The notes below the pieces were generated by a model. It ran no database searches. It was not told the origin of the DNA and worked only from the letters and a program-made list of their open reading frames with translations. A DNA stretch of 36,441 nt from positions 254,906 through 291,346 of the forward strand of contig NZ_FOIT01000003.1 of assembly GCF_900110815.1 (NCBI RefSeq), written 5' to 3'. The stretch comes from Aliicoccus persicus (GTDB lineage: Bacteria > Bacillota > Bacilli > Staphylococcales > Salinicoccaceae). Position 1 is the stretch's first letter, and each line of letters starts with the position of its first letter. The position numbers and the translations under genes are program-made. Below are positions 17,050-27,268 of this stretch, in pieces.

Positions 17050-17901
17050 CTATTCCAATCCATTATTCCATTTCGCAGCGAGCAATGTGTTGTTCAACAC
17101 CATTGTAATTGTTAATGGGCCAACGCCACCTGGTACGGGTGTGATCCAGCTTGCAACTTTCTCAGCGGATTCGAAATCGACGTCTCCAACTAACTTACCG
17201 TCAACAACTGTGTTACCTACATCAATTACAATCGCGCCTTCTTTTAAGTCGTCGCCTGTAATCAATCCTGGTTTACCAACTGCACTGACAACAACATCGA
17301 AGTTCTTTAATTGATCAACCATATTCTTTGTGCGTGAGTGCATCAATGTCACAGTTGCGTTCTCATTCGTCAACAACTTCGCAACGGGTTGGCCGACGAT
17401 GTGTGAGCGTCCAATCACTGCAACAGTTTTTCCTTCTAAAGATCCCGTATGCTTCAACAATTCCATGATCCCAAGTGGTGTACATGGCTTAAACGTACGT
17501 TGGCCTGTATACAAACGGCCGATGTTCACTGGGCTGAACCCATCGACATCTTTTTCTGGCGCGATTGCCTCAAGCACTTTATCTTCAGAAATTTGCTTAG
17601 GCAGTGGTACTTGCACTAAAATACCATGTACTTTTTCATCGTTGTTCAAACGTTCGATCTCTGCCAACAAATCTGCTTCAGACGTATCGCCATCCAAATG
17701 AACAATGTCACTTGTCATGCCGATTTTCTCTGCTGCTTTGTTTTTTGAACGCACGTAGCTTAAAGACGCACCGTCATCACCGACGATAACGACTGTTAAG
17801 TTTGGCGTCATGCCGTTCTCTTTTAGTTTTTCAACTTCCGCTTGCAAGCCCGCGCGGTAGTCCTTTGCGATTTCCTTACCATTTAATAATTGTGCTGTCA
17901 T
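17050..17901 (-). CDS. folD: Bifunctional methylenetetrahydrofolate dehydrogenase / cyclohydrolase FolD
   Basis: A 283-aa cytoplasmic enzyme that interconverts 5,10-methylene-, 5,10-methenyl- and 10-formyl-tetrahydrofolate. 10-formyl-THF is the one-carbon donor for PurN and PurH encoded across the divergent region. Motifs: [14 protein letters not shown] with the catalytic Lys of the YxxxK pair; [47 protein letters not shown] (nucleotide-binding loop); and VDVGN...GDVDF then [12 protein letters not shown]. Usual family length. Ribosome site GGAGG 8-9 nt before the ATG. Divergent from purE with PurBox-like sites close to its start, so it is probably controlled together with the purine genes. 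Confidence 0.98.
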   Translation of the reverse strand: MTAQLLNGKEIAKDYRAGLQAEVEKLKENGMTPNLTVVIVGDDGASLSYVRSKNKAAEKIGMTSDIVHLDGDTSEADLLAEIERLNNDEKVHGILVQVPLPKQISEDKVLEAIAPEKDVDGFSPVNIGRLYTGQRTFKPCTPLGIMELLKHTGSLEGKTVAVIGRSHIVGQPVAKLLTNENATVTLMHSRTKNMVDQLKNFDVVVSAVGKPGLITGDDLKEGAIVIDVGNTVVDGKLVGDVDFESAEKVASWITPVPGGVGPLTITMVLNNTLLAAKWNNGLE

Positions 17902-17926
17902 GTAAAATCCTCCATTTTTAGATAAA

Positions 17927-17972
17927 ATTCACGAACAATAAGCATGCTGAATCACCCTAAACATTCGTAAAC
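17927..17972. promoter_or_regulatory. Inverted PurBox pair (putative PurR operator) between folD and purE
   Basis: ACGAACAAT (17931-17939) and the inverted ACATTCGT (17961-17968). The CGAA and TTCG cores start 32 bp apart, which fits the inverted PurBox pair with 16-17 bp gap known for B. subtilis PurR targets. A further TTCGCG (18004-18009), reading CGCGAACTT on the other strand, may be a third half-site. The pair lies 30-70 bp upstream of folD and 110-150 bp upstream of purE, so it could serve both. The stretch 17955-17985 also forms a CCCTAA/TTAGGG inverted repeat. Confidence 0.6.
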
Positions 17973-18081
17973 ACAAACATTAGGGAAAAATACATAAAAA
18001 AAGTTCGCGTTTTTAAAATATTAATGATAGACTGTATATGAAAATTATAGCACAGATTACATTGGAAATGAGGTCATATTT

Positions 18082-18564
18082 ATGAGAGTCGGCGTGATTA
18101 TGGGGTCGTCTTCAGATTGGGAAACGATGCGTGAGGCGTGCGAGATGTTGGACACTTTTAACATCCAATATGAAAAGAAAGTCGTCAGCGCACACCGTAC
18201 ACCAACTGAAATGTACGATTATGCACAATCCGCGAAACAGAATGGTATCGATATTATCATCGCTGGAGCAGGCGGTGCTGCACACTTGCCGGGGATGGTT
18301 GCATCACTGACAAACGTGCCGGTCATCGGTGTACCGATTGAATCGAAAGCTTTAAAAGGTATGGACTCACTCTTATCGATTGCACAGATGCCAGGTGGTA
18401 TTCCAGTGGCGACGACAGCAATTGGTAAAGCTGGTGCAAAAAATGCTGGGATCTTAGCCGCGCGCATGATCGCAGTGCACGACAAAGAAATTTACGCAAA
18501 ATTAAATGACTACGCAGATTCTCTCGTAGATAAAGTGCGAGGTATGCAAGATGAGCTCAATTAA
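18082..18564 (+). CDS. purE: N5-carboxyaminoimidazole ribonucleotide mutase PurE
   Basis: A 160-aa class I PurE that converts N5-CAIR to CAIR. Motifs [18 protein letters not shown] (active-site His), [12 protein letters not shown] and [10 protein letters not shown] are all present, and the length is normal. First gene of the purine operon, with ribosome site ATGAGGT 7-8 nt before the ATG. It overlaps purK by 14 bp. Confidence 0.98.
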   Translation: MRVGVIMGSSSDWETMREACEMLDTFNIQYEKKVVSAHRTPTEMYDYAQSAKQNGIDIIIAGAGGAAHLPGMVASLTNVPVIGVPIESKALKGMDSLLSIAQMPGGIPVATTAIGKAGAKNAGILAARMIAVHDKEIYAKLNDYADSLVDKVRGMQDELN

Positions 18565-19666
18565 AACAATTGGAATTATCGGCGGTGGTCAGCTCGGAAA
18601 GATGTTAGCGATGAGCGCACAGCAGATGGGATTCAGAGTAGCAACGCTTGATCCATCAGCAGATGCACCAGCGCGTTCTGTGTCACACACATTCATTCAA
18701 GAGCCGTTTTCAGACAAAGATGCACTTATTGAATTATGTGAACAGTCAGATGTCATCACTTATGAATTCGAAAACATCGATGGTGAAATACTGAATCATT
18801 TAACAGCGCACTATCATATTCCGCAAGGTGCAGAGACGGTTCTAACGTTGCAAAACCGCACGGCAGAAAAAGCCGCAATTAAAAATTCAGGCGCAACGGT
18901 CGTTCCGTACGAATCCGTTCAATCAAACAAAGACATCGAATCATTTGCCAGCACACACGACTATCCAGTCATCGTTAAGACGGACTCTGGTGGATATGAC
19001 GGAAAAGGGCAGTACTTTATCGACAGCGAAGAAGCATTACAATCCGTAAATATCCCATTCGATGACGCGGACTTTATCGTCGAAAAATATATCGATTTAA
19101 AAGCGGAAGTTTCGCTCACAGTTGGACGCAACACGAAGGGGCAGACGGTGTTCTTCCCGTTGCAAGAGAATTTGCACATCGATCAGATTTTGTACCGTAC
19201 AACTGTACCATCCCGTTTCAACTATCAAGAACAAGCATCAATTGAAGCCGAAAAGATAATGGAAGCATTGCACTTTGTCGGCGTGTTTACGATTGAATTT
19301 TTCATAGACCAAAATGACAATTTGTATGTGAATGAAATTGCACCGCGTCCACATAACTCTGCACATCATTCAATCGAGTCATGTAACTACTCACAATTTG
19401 ATATTCATATACGCGCAGTACTCGGAAAAAAATTGCCTGAGATTGAACTGCGCACACCGGCACTCATGATGAATCTACTCGGTAAAGATCTCACGAACAT
19501 TGGTGAGAATTTATATAACCAAGATAATTGGCATGTCCATGTCTATGGGAAAACTGAGAACAAGCCCGAGCGTAAGATGGGGCACGTGACAGTTTTAACG
19601 CAAGATATTTCTCGTTCACTACACGAATTACGCCCATTCTTTAAATCAGCAACAGACAACTATTAA
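18551..19666 (+). CDS. purK: N5-carboxyaminoimidazole ribonucleotide synthase PurK
   Basis: A 371-aa ATP-grasp enzyme that carboxylates AIR with bicarbonate and ATP to give N5-CAIR for Pur[17 protein letters not shown] opens the N-terminal fold; [15 protein letters not shown] is the ATP-grasp loop; [13 protein letters not shown] and [19 protein letters not shown] are the metal/nucleotide segment. Full length. Start overlaps the end of purE, with GAGGT about 8 nt upstream. In related bacteria purC follows; here purS comes next after 25 bp. Confidence 0.97.
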   Translation: MSSIKTIGIIGGGQLGKMLAMSAQQMGFRVATLDPSADAPARSVSHTFIQEPFSDKDALIELCEQSDVITYEFENIDGEILNHLTAHYHIPQGAETVLTLQNRTAEKAAIKNSGATVVPYESVQSNKDIESFASTHDYPVIVKTDSGGYDGKGQYFIDSEEALQSVNIPFDDADFIVEKYIDLKAEVSLTVGRNTKGQTVFFPLQENLHIDQILYRTTVPSRFNYQEQASIEAEKIMEALHFVGVFTIEFFIDQNDNLYVNEIAPRPHNSAHHSIESCNYSQFDIHIRAVLGKKLPEIELRTPALMMNLLGKDLTNIGENLYNQDNWHVHVYGKTENKPERKMGHVTVLTQDISRSLHELRPFFKSATDNY

Positions 19667-19691
19667 AAAACTCCTGGAGGGAATATTGATT

Positions 19692-19943
19692 ATGAAAAAG
19701 ATTGAATTGAAAGTGACATTATTAGAGCCAGTTTTAGATACACAAGGTGAGGCGTTAACACGTGCCGTACATAGTCTCGGACATACAGAAGTCGATAACA
19801 TTGAAGTGGGTAAGGTTTTAAACTTCACGATTGACGAAACAGATGAAGCGAAAATCGAAGAGACAGTGAAATCTTTAAGTGAAAAATTATTTACGAATGT
19901 AAATATTGAAACGTATACGTACCGTGTATTGGAGGAAAAATAA
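19692..19943 (+). CDS. purS: Phosphoribosylformylglycinamidine synthase subunit PurS
   Basis: An 83-aa subunit that bridges PurL and PurQ in the FGAM synthase complex and is needed for ammonia transfer. VLDTQGEALTRAVHSLG and VGKVLNFTID match the family, and the length is normal. The ATG at 19692 is used because CTGGAGGG ends 10 nt upstream; a TTG two codons earlier is too close to it. The stop codon overlaps the purQ start by one base (TAATG). Confidence 0.96.
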   Translation: MKKIELKVTLLEPVLDTQGEALTRAVHSLGHTEVDNIEVGKVLNFTIDETDEAKIEETVKSLSEKLFTNVNIETYTYRVLEEK

Positions 19944-20593
19944 TGAAAGTTGCAGTCATTCAATTTCCAGGATCGAGCAGTGATGTATTAAATGCAGCAA
20001 GACTCGCTGGCATTGACGCAGCACATGTCGACTACCGCGAGACGTCACTCGACACTTACGACGGGGTTTTAATCCCGAGTGGTGCAAGCTTCGGCAACTA
20101 CTTACGCCCGGGTGCGATCGCAGCTGTCGCTCCGATCGTTCCAGCGATCAAACAAGCCGCAGCGGACAACAAGCCGGTTGTCGGTATTCAAAACGGTTTC
20201 CAAATCTTAACTGAAATCGGTCTGTTACCAGGCAGCCTCGCACAAAACAAAAACGTGAAGTTTATTAATAGAAATGAATCAATCACAGTTTCAAACAGCA
20301 ACTCACCATTCACACAACAACTCAATCAAACAGTCGCATTCCCAATCGCACATGCTGTGGGTCAATATATGGCATCTGAAGAAACATTAAATCAGCTCGA
20401 AGAAAACAATCAAATCATCTTCACTTACACCAATAACCCGAACGGTTCGGCACTTGATATTGCTGGTATCACGAACGAAGCGGGCAATGTGCTTGGTTTG
20501 ATGCCACATCCTGAACGTGCCACAGATAAAATTCTCGGTTCAGACGACGGATTACAACTATTTAAAAATATTGCGAATTGGGGGCAACAGTAA
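19943..20593 (+). CDS. purQ: PurQ-like FGAM synthase subunit with the catalytic Cys replaced (probable inactive glutaminase)
   Basis: A 216-aa homologue of PurQ, the class I glutaminase that supplies NH3 to PurL. Length and overall sequence match ([61 protein letters not shown]), and the order purS-purQ-purL is standard. The nucleophile elbow, normally G-[IV]-C-N-G-F-Q, reads GIQNGFQ: residue 83 is Gln, codon CAA at 20189-20191. Other conserved points also differ: [14 protein letters not shown] for the usual PGGFSFGDYLR(S/C)[10 protein letters not shown] for (V/I)AHGEG-(H/R)Y, and FPGSSSD for FPGSNCD. The His189/Glu191 pair is kept. A glutaminase without its Cys should not hydrolyse glutamine, so it may be only structural, with PurL using free ammonia. 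The frame is intact, with no sign of decay. Confidence 0.88.
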   Translation: MKVAVIQFPGSSSDVLNAARLAGIDAAHVDYRETSLDTYDGVLIPSGASFGNYLRPGAIAAVAPIVPAIKQAAADNKPVVGIQNGFQILTEIGLLPGSLAQNKNVKFINRNESITVSNSNSPFTQQLNQTVAFPIAHAVGQYMASEETLNQLEENNQIIFTYTNNPNGSALDIAGITNEAGNVLGLMPHPERATDKILGSDDGLQLFKNIANWGQQ

Positions 20594-22770
20594 TGATGCG
20601 TTTAACAGAGGCAACACCACAGGAAATTAAAGAACAAAAAATGTATCTTGATATGGGCTTAACAGAGTCTGAATACGAACAAGTTCAACAAATTTTAGGA
20701 CGCGATCCGAACTGGACGGAGACGGGGATCTTTTCTGTTATGTGGAGTGAACACTGTTCATATAAACATTCAAAACCATTCTTAAAGCAGTTCCCAACAG
20801 ATGGCGAGCAAGTGTTGATGGGACCTGGTGAAGGGGCGGGTGTGGTAGACATCGGCGATAACCAAGCGGTCGTGTTTAAAATTGAATCGCATAATCACCC
20901 GTCAGCTGTTGAGCCATATGAAGGTGCAGCAACGGGCGTCGGCGGTGTGATTCGTGACATCATGTCGATTGGTGCGCGTCCGATCGGTGTATTAAATTCA
21001 CTCCGTTTCGGTGAACTCGACAATCCAAATAATCAACATCTGTTAAAAGGTGTTGTGTCTGGTCTTGCTGGCTACGGTAATACTATTGGCGCAGCAGCTG
21101 TCTCTGGCGAAGTAGAATTTGATCCATCATATAATGGAAATCCACTTGTAAACGCAATGTGTGTCGGACTGATGACACACGATAAAATGCAAAAAGGGAC
21201 GGCAAAAGGTGTCGGTAACAAAGTGATTTACCTCGGTTTAAAAACAGGACGTGATGGTATCCATGCTGCGACGTTTGCATCAGAAGGATTCTCAGAAGAT
21301 TCAGAGTCGAAGCGTCCGACTGTACAAATGGGTGATCCATTCACAGGTAAGAAGTTGATGGAAGCGACGCTTTGGGCAATCGATCAACCAGAACTTGTTG
21401 GTATTCAAGACATGGGTGCAGCAGGACTGACATCAAGCAGTTCTGAGATGGCAGCTAAAGGCGAGAGTGGGATTGTTCTAAACTTAGAAAAAGTACCGGT
21501 ACGAGAAGCAGGTATCTCACCATATGAAATGATGTTATCTGAAACACAAGAGCGTATGTTACTCGTCGTTGAAGACGGTACAGAACAGAAGTTTTTAGAT
21601 GCATTCAAACGCTTTGAACTCGATGCTGCAGTCATCGGCGAAGTGACAGAAGGGGATACGTACTTGATCAAGTATGAGGATGAGGTCTATGCTGAGATTC
21701 CTGTTGAATCTTTATCGGAAGCACCGGTATACGTGTTAGAAGGTACTGAAATTGAAATGGTTGAACACACATACGACTACAACAACGAAGACTTAAATGC
21801 AGTATTTGAACAGTTACTGAACCACCCCACACTCGGTGACAAATCATCAATCTATCAGCAACTCGATAGTCAAGCCGGTGCGAATACAGTACAAAAATCT
21901 GGATTCGGTCCTGGTGTCGTACGCGTTGAAGGTACAAACAAAGCGGTTGCGATGGCAGTTGATGGTAAGAGCCGATACGTTTATGCGGATCCTTACAACG
22001 GTGGTAAAGAAGTTATCGCTGCAACATTCCGTACGATTATTTCAACGGGTGCATTACCACTCGCTATGACAGACTGCCTAAACTACGGCAGCCCTGAAAA
22101 AGGTGAAGTGTATACGCAACTCGAACTGTCAACACGCGGTATGGCAGAGGCGAGCCGTGTATTAAATACACCGGTTGTTTCAGGTAACGTGTCGCTGTAT
22201 AACGAGACTGAAACGTCATCGATTTTACCGACGCCAACAATCGGCATGGTGGGATTAATCGAAGATGTAAATACATTGGCAGATCGTGACATTAAACCTG
22301 GCGATGCCGTATACATCATCGGTGAGACAGGAATGGACTTTGCCGGCTCACAAATCGAAAAATTAATCGATAAAGAGATCAAACACACAACGCGCCATAT
22401 CGACCTTGATGTAGAATTCGCACGTGGCATGGATTTAAGAGAACGATTCATCAACCGTGAAATTACAATGCTCTCACCAATCGGTCGTGGTGGTATCGCA
22501 ATTAAGCTTGCGCAACTTGCAAGCCAGCATAACATCGGGATAGAAGCGACATTTGATTTCGATGGTCAGCTATTATTTAGTGAAACATCGTCACGCTACA
22601 TCGTCATCGCACCAAAAGGTTTAGACATTAAAGATGCAGTAGAAGTGGGCGAGTTAACAGCAGATACTTTTAAGTTAACGACGAATACGGTAACGATAGA
22701 ACAAACAGTCAAAGCGACACAAGCGCTTTGGGAAGGAGCTATTCCACAATGGATGACATCCGCGGAATAA
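20593..22770 (+). CDS. purL: Phosphoribosylformylglycinamidine synthase subunit PurL (small type)
   Basis: A 725-aa synthase subunit that makes FGAM from FGAR, ATP and ammonia. [42 protein letters not shown] (catalytic His region), GATGVGG-type loop, [53 protein letters not shown] and [13 protein letters not shown] are all present. Length fits the B. subtilis/staphylococcal small PurL that needs PurQ and PurS. The start overlaps the purQ stop (TAATG), with a second ATG directly after. The 3' end overlaps purF by 22 bp. Given the altered PurQ, whether this PurL has an efficient ammonia site is the key biochemical question. Confidence 0.97.
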   Translation: MMRLTEATPQEIKEQKMYLDMGLTESEYEQVQQILGRDPNWTETGIFSVMWSEHCSYKHSKPFLKQFPTDGEQVLMGPGEGAGVVDIGDNQAVVFKIESHNHPSAVEPYEGAATGVGGVIRDIMSIGARPIGVLNSLRFGELDNPNNQHLLKGVVSGLAGYGNTIGAAAVSGEVEFDPSYNGNPLVNAMCVGLMTHDKMQKGTAKGVGNKVIYLGLKTGRDGIHAATFASEGFSEDSESKRPTVQMGDPFTGKKLMEATLWAIDQPELVGIQDMGAAGLTSSSSEMAAKGESGIVLNLEKVPVREAGISPYEMMLSETQERMLLVVEDGTEQKFLDAFKRFELDAAVIGEVTEGDTYLIKYEDEVYAEIPVESLSEAPVYVLEGTEIEMVEHTYDYNNEDLNAVFEQLLNHPTLGDKSSIYQQLDSQAGANTVQKSGFGPGVVRVEGTNKAVAMAVDGKSRYVYADPYNGGKEVIAATFRTIISTGALPLAMTDCLNYGSPEKGEVYTQLELSTRGMAEASRVLNTPVVSGNVSLYNETETSSILPTPTIGMVGLIEDVNTLADRDIKPGDAVYIIGETGMDFAGSQIEKLIDKEIKHTTRHIDLDVEFARGMDLRERFINREITMLSPIGRGGIAIKLAQLASQHNIGIEATFDFDGQLLFSETSSRYIVIAPKGLDIKDAVEVGELTADTFKLTTNTVTIEQTVKATQALWEGAIPQWMTSAE

Positions 22771-24170
22771 ATGAAGAATGTGGTGTCTTCGGTATATGGG
22801 GACATGAGCGAGCAAGTGAATTAACTTATATCGCTCTACATTCAATGCAACATCGTGGACAAGAAGGTGCAGGTATCGTGTGCTCAAACAATGATTATTT
22901 GTTTGGGGCACGCGGTACGGGCCTGCTGACGAACGCATTGTCAAATGAACAATTACTATCGTTAAAAGGATTCCCACATGCAATTGGACATGTCCGATAT
23001 GCAGCAAAAGGGAGCAGTGAACTTTCTAACGTCCAACCGTTTCTATTTAAATCATCTCGCGGGGATTTAGGTATTTGTCACAACGGGAACTTAGTCAACG
23101 CACTGAACGTCCGTGCAGCATTGGAAGACGATGGTGCAATATTCCAAACGACGAGTGATGCTGAAATATTGGCACACTTAATTCGTCGAAGTAAACAAAG
23201 CACACATAAAGAACGCGTAAAATCAGCACTTAAACAAGTGAAGGGCGCGTTCTCTTATTTAGTGATGCAAGAACACGCACTGACAGTCGCGATGGATGAC
23301 CATGGTGTGCGTCCGCTCATGCTCGGCGAGCTCGATGGATGTTACTGTGTTGCAAGTGAAACATGTGCATTCGATGCAATCGGTGCAAACTACATTAGAG
23401 ACGTTGAACCAGGTGAACTCATTACGATCAATGACGATGGTATTGAGTTTGATCGCTATTCTGATATCGATAATCCGAATATGTGTTCAATGGAATACAT
23501 CTACTTTGCACGCGCGGATTCTAACTTCCGTGGACACTCAACATACCGCATTAGAAAGGCACTCGGTCGTAAGCTCGCAGAATCGCTTGGCCACATCGAA
23601 GCGGATATCGTCATCGGTGTACCAGATTCATCACTTGCTGCAGCAAACGGTGTTGCAGAAGTACTTCATATCCCTCAAGAACAAGGATTGATTAAAAATC
23701 GCTATGTCGGTCGTACGTTTATCGATAAAGGGCAAGAGGCACGCGAGCGTAAAGTGCGCATGAAACTTTCAACGGTGAAAGATATTGTCGAAGGCAAGCG
23801 CGTCATCGTCATCGATGATTCAATCGTGCGCGGCACGACGAGTAAATATATTGTGAAAGCATTGAGAGATGCCGGCGCACTCGAAGTGCATATGGGTGTC
23901 GCATCACCCCCGCTGATTCATCCGTGTTTCTACGGTGTAGACGTATCGACACATGCTGAGATCATTGCATCACAAAAAAGTATTTCAGAAATTTGTGAAG
24001 AGATCGGTGCGGATACGCTGACATATATGGAAGTGGAAGATATGCATGATGTGTACCGTTCATTTGGTTCACGTGGAGAATGTGCGGCATGCTTTACAGG
24101 TAACTATCCAATCGAAATTATTGATAACTTATTACCTCAACAAAAAGATCTGAAAACGAAAGGCGTGTAA
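22749..24170 (+). CDS. purF: Amidophosphoribosyltransferase PurF
   Basis: A 473-aa enzyme for the first committed step, PRPP plus glutamine to phosphoribosylamine. A short propeptide precedes Cys11 in EECGVFG, the N-terminal nucleophile after processing. [24 protein letters not shown] and RPLMLG mark the glutaminase half; [13 protein letters not shown] is the PRPP loop. The Cys residues in [19 protein letters not shown] and CAACFTG fit the four ligands of the 4Fe-4S cluster of B. subtilis PurF. The ATG at 22749 follows GGAAGGAG by about 9-10 nt inside the end of purL. So PurF, unlike PurQ, keeps an intact glutaminase site. Confidence 0.97.
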   Translation: MDDIRGINEECGVFGIWGHERASELTYIALHSMQHRGQEGAGIVCSNNDYLFGARGTGLLTNALSNEQLLSLKGFPHAIGHVRYAAKGSSELSNVQPFLFKSSRGDLGICHNGNLVNALNVRAALEDDGAIFQTTSDAEILAHLIRRSKQSTHKERVKSALKQVKGAFSYLVMQEHALTVAMDDHGVRPLMLGELDGCYCVASETCAFDAIGANYIRDVEPGELITINDDGIEFDRYSDIDNPNMCSMEYIYFARADSNFRGHSTYRIRKALGRKLAESLGHIEADIVIGVPDSSLAAANGVAEVLHIPQEQGLIKNRYVGRTFIDKGQEARERKVRMKLSTVKDIVEGKRVIVIDDSIVRGTTSKYIVKALRDAGALEVHMGVASPPLIHPCFYGVDVSTHAEIIASQKSISEICEEIGADTLTYMEVEDMHDVYRSFGSRGECAACFTGNYPIEIIDNLLPQQKDLKTKGV

Positions 24171-24173
24171 CGA

Positions 24174-25196
24174 ATGAGTGAACAATACAAACAGGCGGGC
24201 GTCGATATCGAGGCGGGTTATGAAGCGGTCGAACGCATGAAGTCGCATGTACAAAAAACGATGCGTAAAGAAGTGATGAACCCACTCGGTGGTTTTGGTG
24301 GCGCATTTGACTTATCACAGCTCAATATGAAAGCACCTGTACTCGTGTCTGGTACAGATGGTGTCGGAACGAAATTAAAGCTAGCGATCGACGCAAACAT
24401 CCATGGCACGATTGGTGTCGATGCAGTTGCGATGTGTGTTAACGACATCATTACAACTGGTGCTGAGCCACTATATTTTCTTGACTACTTAGCACTGAAC
24501 AAAGTCGTGCCAGAACATGTGGAACAGATCGTGAAAGGTGTTGCGGACGGTTGTGTACAGTCAGAATGTGCACTCATCGGTGGCGAGACAGCTGAGATGG
24601 GTGAGATGTACGGTGAGAACGAATATGATATTGCTGGGTTTGCTGTCGGTGCAGTTGAAAAGGATCAATACATAGATGGTCGCGCAACAGAAGCGGGCGA
24701 CGTCATCATCGGTCTCCATTCAAGTGGTGTGCATTCAAACGGTTATTCACTCGTGCGCAAAATTTTAAACGATAACAACACAGACTTAAATGAACGACTA
24801 GAAGATAAAACGCTCATTGAACATTTACTAGAGCCGACTAAAATATATGTCAGAGCCATCAAAGCATTAAAAGAAGAAGTGAGTATAAAAGCGATGAGTC
24901 ATATTACTGGCGGTGGATTTTATGAGAATATCCCAAGAGCCATACCTGAACACTTCGGTGTTAAACTCGATGTCTCAAATGTACGCATTCCAAAAATTAT
25001 CAATTGGTTAATAAACATAGGAGAAATTGATAAAAAAGAAGCGTATAATGTATTTAACATGGGTATCGGTTTCATCGTCGTCGTGTCATCAAACAATCAA
25101 GAGACTGCAATCGATGCCTTAAAATTAGCAGGGGAGGACCCTGTCGTTATTGGAACAGTAACGGACACTAAAGGAGTCGAAATTAATGGCATCTAA
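24174..25196 (+). CDS. purM: Phosphoribosylformylglycinamidine cyclo-ligase PurM
   Basis: A 340-aa AIR synthetase that closes the imidazole ring of FGAM using [19 protein letters not shown], the [10 protein letters not shown] segment, [58 protein letters not shown] and [13 protein letters not shown] are all typical, and the length is normal. 3 bp after purF, and overlaps purN by 11 bp. Confidence 0.98.
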   Translation: MSEQYKQAGVDIEAGYEAVERMKSHVQKTMRKEVMNPLGGFGGAFDLSQLNMKAPVLVSGTDGVGTKLKLAIDANIHGTIGVDAVAMCVNDIITTGAEPLYFLDYLALNKVVPEHVEQIVKGVADGCVQSECALIGGETAEMGEMYGENEYDIAGFAVGAVEKDQYIDGRATEAGDVIIGLHSSGVHSNGYSLVRKILNDNNTDLNERLEDKTLIEHLLEPTKIYVRAIKALKEEVSIKAMSHITGGGFYENIPRAIPEHFGVKLDVSNVRIPKIINWLINIGEIDKKEAYNVFNMGIGFIVVVSSNNQETAIDALKLAGEDPVVIGTVTDTKGVEINGI

Positions 25197-25770
25197 AGAA
25201 CGGCCGGCAAAAGTATTGGTTTTCGCGAGTGGACGAGGGTCGAATTTCGTCAACCTCGTTAAACAGAGCAAGAAGTTCAACTATCGAGTCATTGCACTGA
25301 TCGTCGATAATCCAGAAGCACCTGCCATCGAAGCCGCAAAAAAATTAGATATACCGTACTATGTCGTCATGCGTCAAATGGATGAAACGAAAGCACGTAA
25401 TGAAGAGAAGATTAAAAGTTATCTTGAAACAATTCCGTTTGATTACATTGCACTCGCAGGATACATGCGTATTCTAACTTCAGAATTCGTCAAGCGCTAT
25501 AACAAGCGCGTGATCAACATCCACCCTTCACTCTTGCCAGCATTCAAAGGACCAAGCGCAATCGAAGATGCGTTTAACTATGGCGTCAGAGTAAGTGGTG
25601 TGACGATTCACTATATCGATGAAGGTATTGATACGGGTGAAATTATTGAACAGGAAATTGTCTATGTCGATGATGATGAAACATTAGAATCATTTAAGCG
25701 AAAAATTCATGAATTAGAACATGAACTTTATCCGAAAGTCATCCATCGATTAATCCAAAAAAGGAGGTAA
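25186..25770 (+). CDS. purN: Phosphoribosylglycinamide formyltransferase PurN
   Basis: A 194-aa enzyme that formylates GAR with 10-formyl-THF. [10 protein letters not shown] binds the substrate phosphate, LAGYMRIL and [13 protein letters not shown] carry the catalytic Asn and His, and [12 protein letters not shown] carries the catalytic Asp. Ribosome site AAAGGAG lies within the end of purM. 5 bp before purH. Confidence 0.97.
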   Translation: MASKERPAKVLVFASGRGSNFVNLVKQSKKFNYRVIALIVDNPEAPAIEAAKKLDIPYYVVMRQMDETKARNEEKIKSYLETIPFDYIALAGYMRILTSEFVKRYNKRVINIHPSLLPAFKGPSAIEDAFNYGVRVSGVTIHYIDEGIDTGEIIEQEIVYVDDDETLESFKRKIHELEHELYPKVIHRLIQKRR

Positions 25771-25775
25771 ATCTT

Positions 25776-27254
25776 ATGAAGAAAGCATTGATTAGTGTAT
25801 CCGACAAACGTGGGCTTGAGTCGTTTGTCCAAGGACTTGTGGATAATGATTATACGCTCTACTCAACAGGCGGCACGAAAAAAGCGATTGAATCATTTGG
25901 TATTCCAGTAAAAAGCGTCACTGAACTGACAAACTATCCTGAAATATTAGATGGTCGTGTGAAGACACTCCATCCACATATTCATGCCGGCTTACTGGCT
26001 GATCGTGACAAACAAGAACATTTAGATACGTTAAAAGAACAAGATATTGAACTCATTGACCTCGTAGTCGTCAATTTGTATCCGTTTAAAGAGACGGTTA
26101 AGCAAGCGGGAATCAGTGAACTCGATGCGATTGAAAACATCGATATCGGTGGACCGACGATGTTGCGTGCAGCGGCAAAGAATTTCCGTTCAGTCGTTGC
26201 AATCGTCCATCCAGAAGATTACAAAGAAGTATTAACGCGCATTAAAGATGATGACCTATCACTCGCATTCCGTAGAGAACTGATGGTCAAAGTATTTGCA
26301 CATACGAATGACTATGACCAAGCAATCGTGAACTATTTCTCTCAAAACGAAGAGCAGCTGCGCTACGGGGAAAACCCACATCAATCGGCACGACTCATCC
26401 GTACGTCATTTGCACCGAACCAAATACTAAATGCAAAAATTCTACACGGGAAAGCACTGTCATATAACAATTACAGAGATGCAGAAGCGGCGTATAGTTT
26501 AGCGAAGAAATTTACAGGACCTGCAGCTGTTGCAGTGAAACATATGAACCCATGTGGCGTCGGTGTTGGAGAATATATTTCAGAAGCGTTCCAAAACTGT
26601 TTAGATGCAGATCCACAATCGATCTTCGGTGGTATCGTTGCACTCAATGAACCGGTTACAAAACGAGCGGCAGAGAAAATCAATGAAATCTTCATCGAAG
26701 TCGTGATTGCCCCAGGATTTGATGATGATGCACTTGAAGTGTTAAAAGAAAAGAAAAATATCCGATTGCTTGAACTCGACTTCACAGAAGATGAAGTGGC
26801 AGAGGAGTTTGTCAGCGTATCCGGTGGTTACTTAGTACAGTCATCAGATACAGGTAGTTTAGATGTGTCGACGATTGAAGTCGTCACAGAAAGAAAACCA
26901 TCACGTGAACAATTAAAAGCGATGGCACTTGCCTGGGAAGTTGCAAAACATGTGAAGAGCAACGCAATTGTACTTGCAAACGATAAGCAAACAGTCGGAA
27001 TCGGTGCGGGTCAGATGAACCGTGTCGGCGCATTGAAAATTGCGATCGAACGTGCAATTGAAATGAATGACTCAATCGTCATGGCGAGTGATGGATTCTT
27101 CCCTATGCCGGACTCAATCGAAGTCGCGCATGCGCATGGTATTAAAGCAATCATCCAGCCGGGTGGGTCAAAGCGTGACCAAGATGTCATTGATAAGTGT
27201 AATGAATATGGTATCTCAATGGTGTTCACCGGCATGAGACACTTCAAACATTAA
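25776..27254 (+). CDS. purH: Bifunctional AICAR formyltransferase / IMP cyclohydrolase PurH
   Basis: A 492-aa enzyme for the last two steps to IMP. The N-terminal cyclohydrolase half has [32 protein letters not shown] and VNLYPF; the C-terminal formyltransferase half has [30 protein letters not shown] (catalytic Lys-His) and a final FTGMRHFKH. Length is a little short of the usual 510 but all landmarks are there. Strong ribosome site AAGGAGG. Confidence 0.98.
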   Translation: MKKALISVSDKRGLESFVQGLVDNDYTLYSTGGTKKAIESFGIPVKSVTELTNYPEILDGRVKTLHPHIHAGLLADRDKQEHLDTLKEQDIELIDLVVVNLYPFKETVKQAGISELDAIENIDIGGPTMLRAAAKNFRSVVAIVHPEDYKEVLTRIKDDDLSLAFRRELMVKVFAHTNDYDQAIVNYFSQNEEQLRYGENPHQSARLIRTSFAPNQILNAKILHGKALSYNNYRDAEAAYSLAKKFTGPAAVAVKHMNPCGVGVGEYISEAFQNCLDADPQSIFGGIVALNEPVTKRAAEKINEIFIEVVIAPGFDDDALEVLKEKKNIRLLELDFTEDEVAEEFVSVSGGYLVQSSDTGSLDVSTIEVVTERKPSREQLKAMALAWEVAKHVKSNAIVLANDKQTVGIGAGQMNRVGALKIAIERAIEMNDSIVMASDGFFPMPDSIEVAHAHGIKAIIQPGGSKRDQDVIDKCNEYGISMVFTGMRHFKH

Positions 27255-27268
27255 TAGGAGGCAAATAC

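Noticed and set aside
17902-18081. Guanine/adenine riboswitch in front of purE
   Set aside because: The leader is too short and I cannot find the conserved loop words of the purine aptamer; only PurBox-like sites are visible.
19943-20593. PurQ Cys loss as a sequencing error or a pseudogene
   Set aside because: Three bases differ from a Cys codon, several other motif positions also changed, and the frame and length are intact, so it reads as a true, retained protein.
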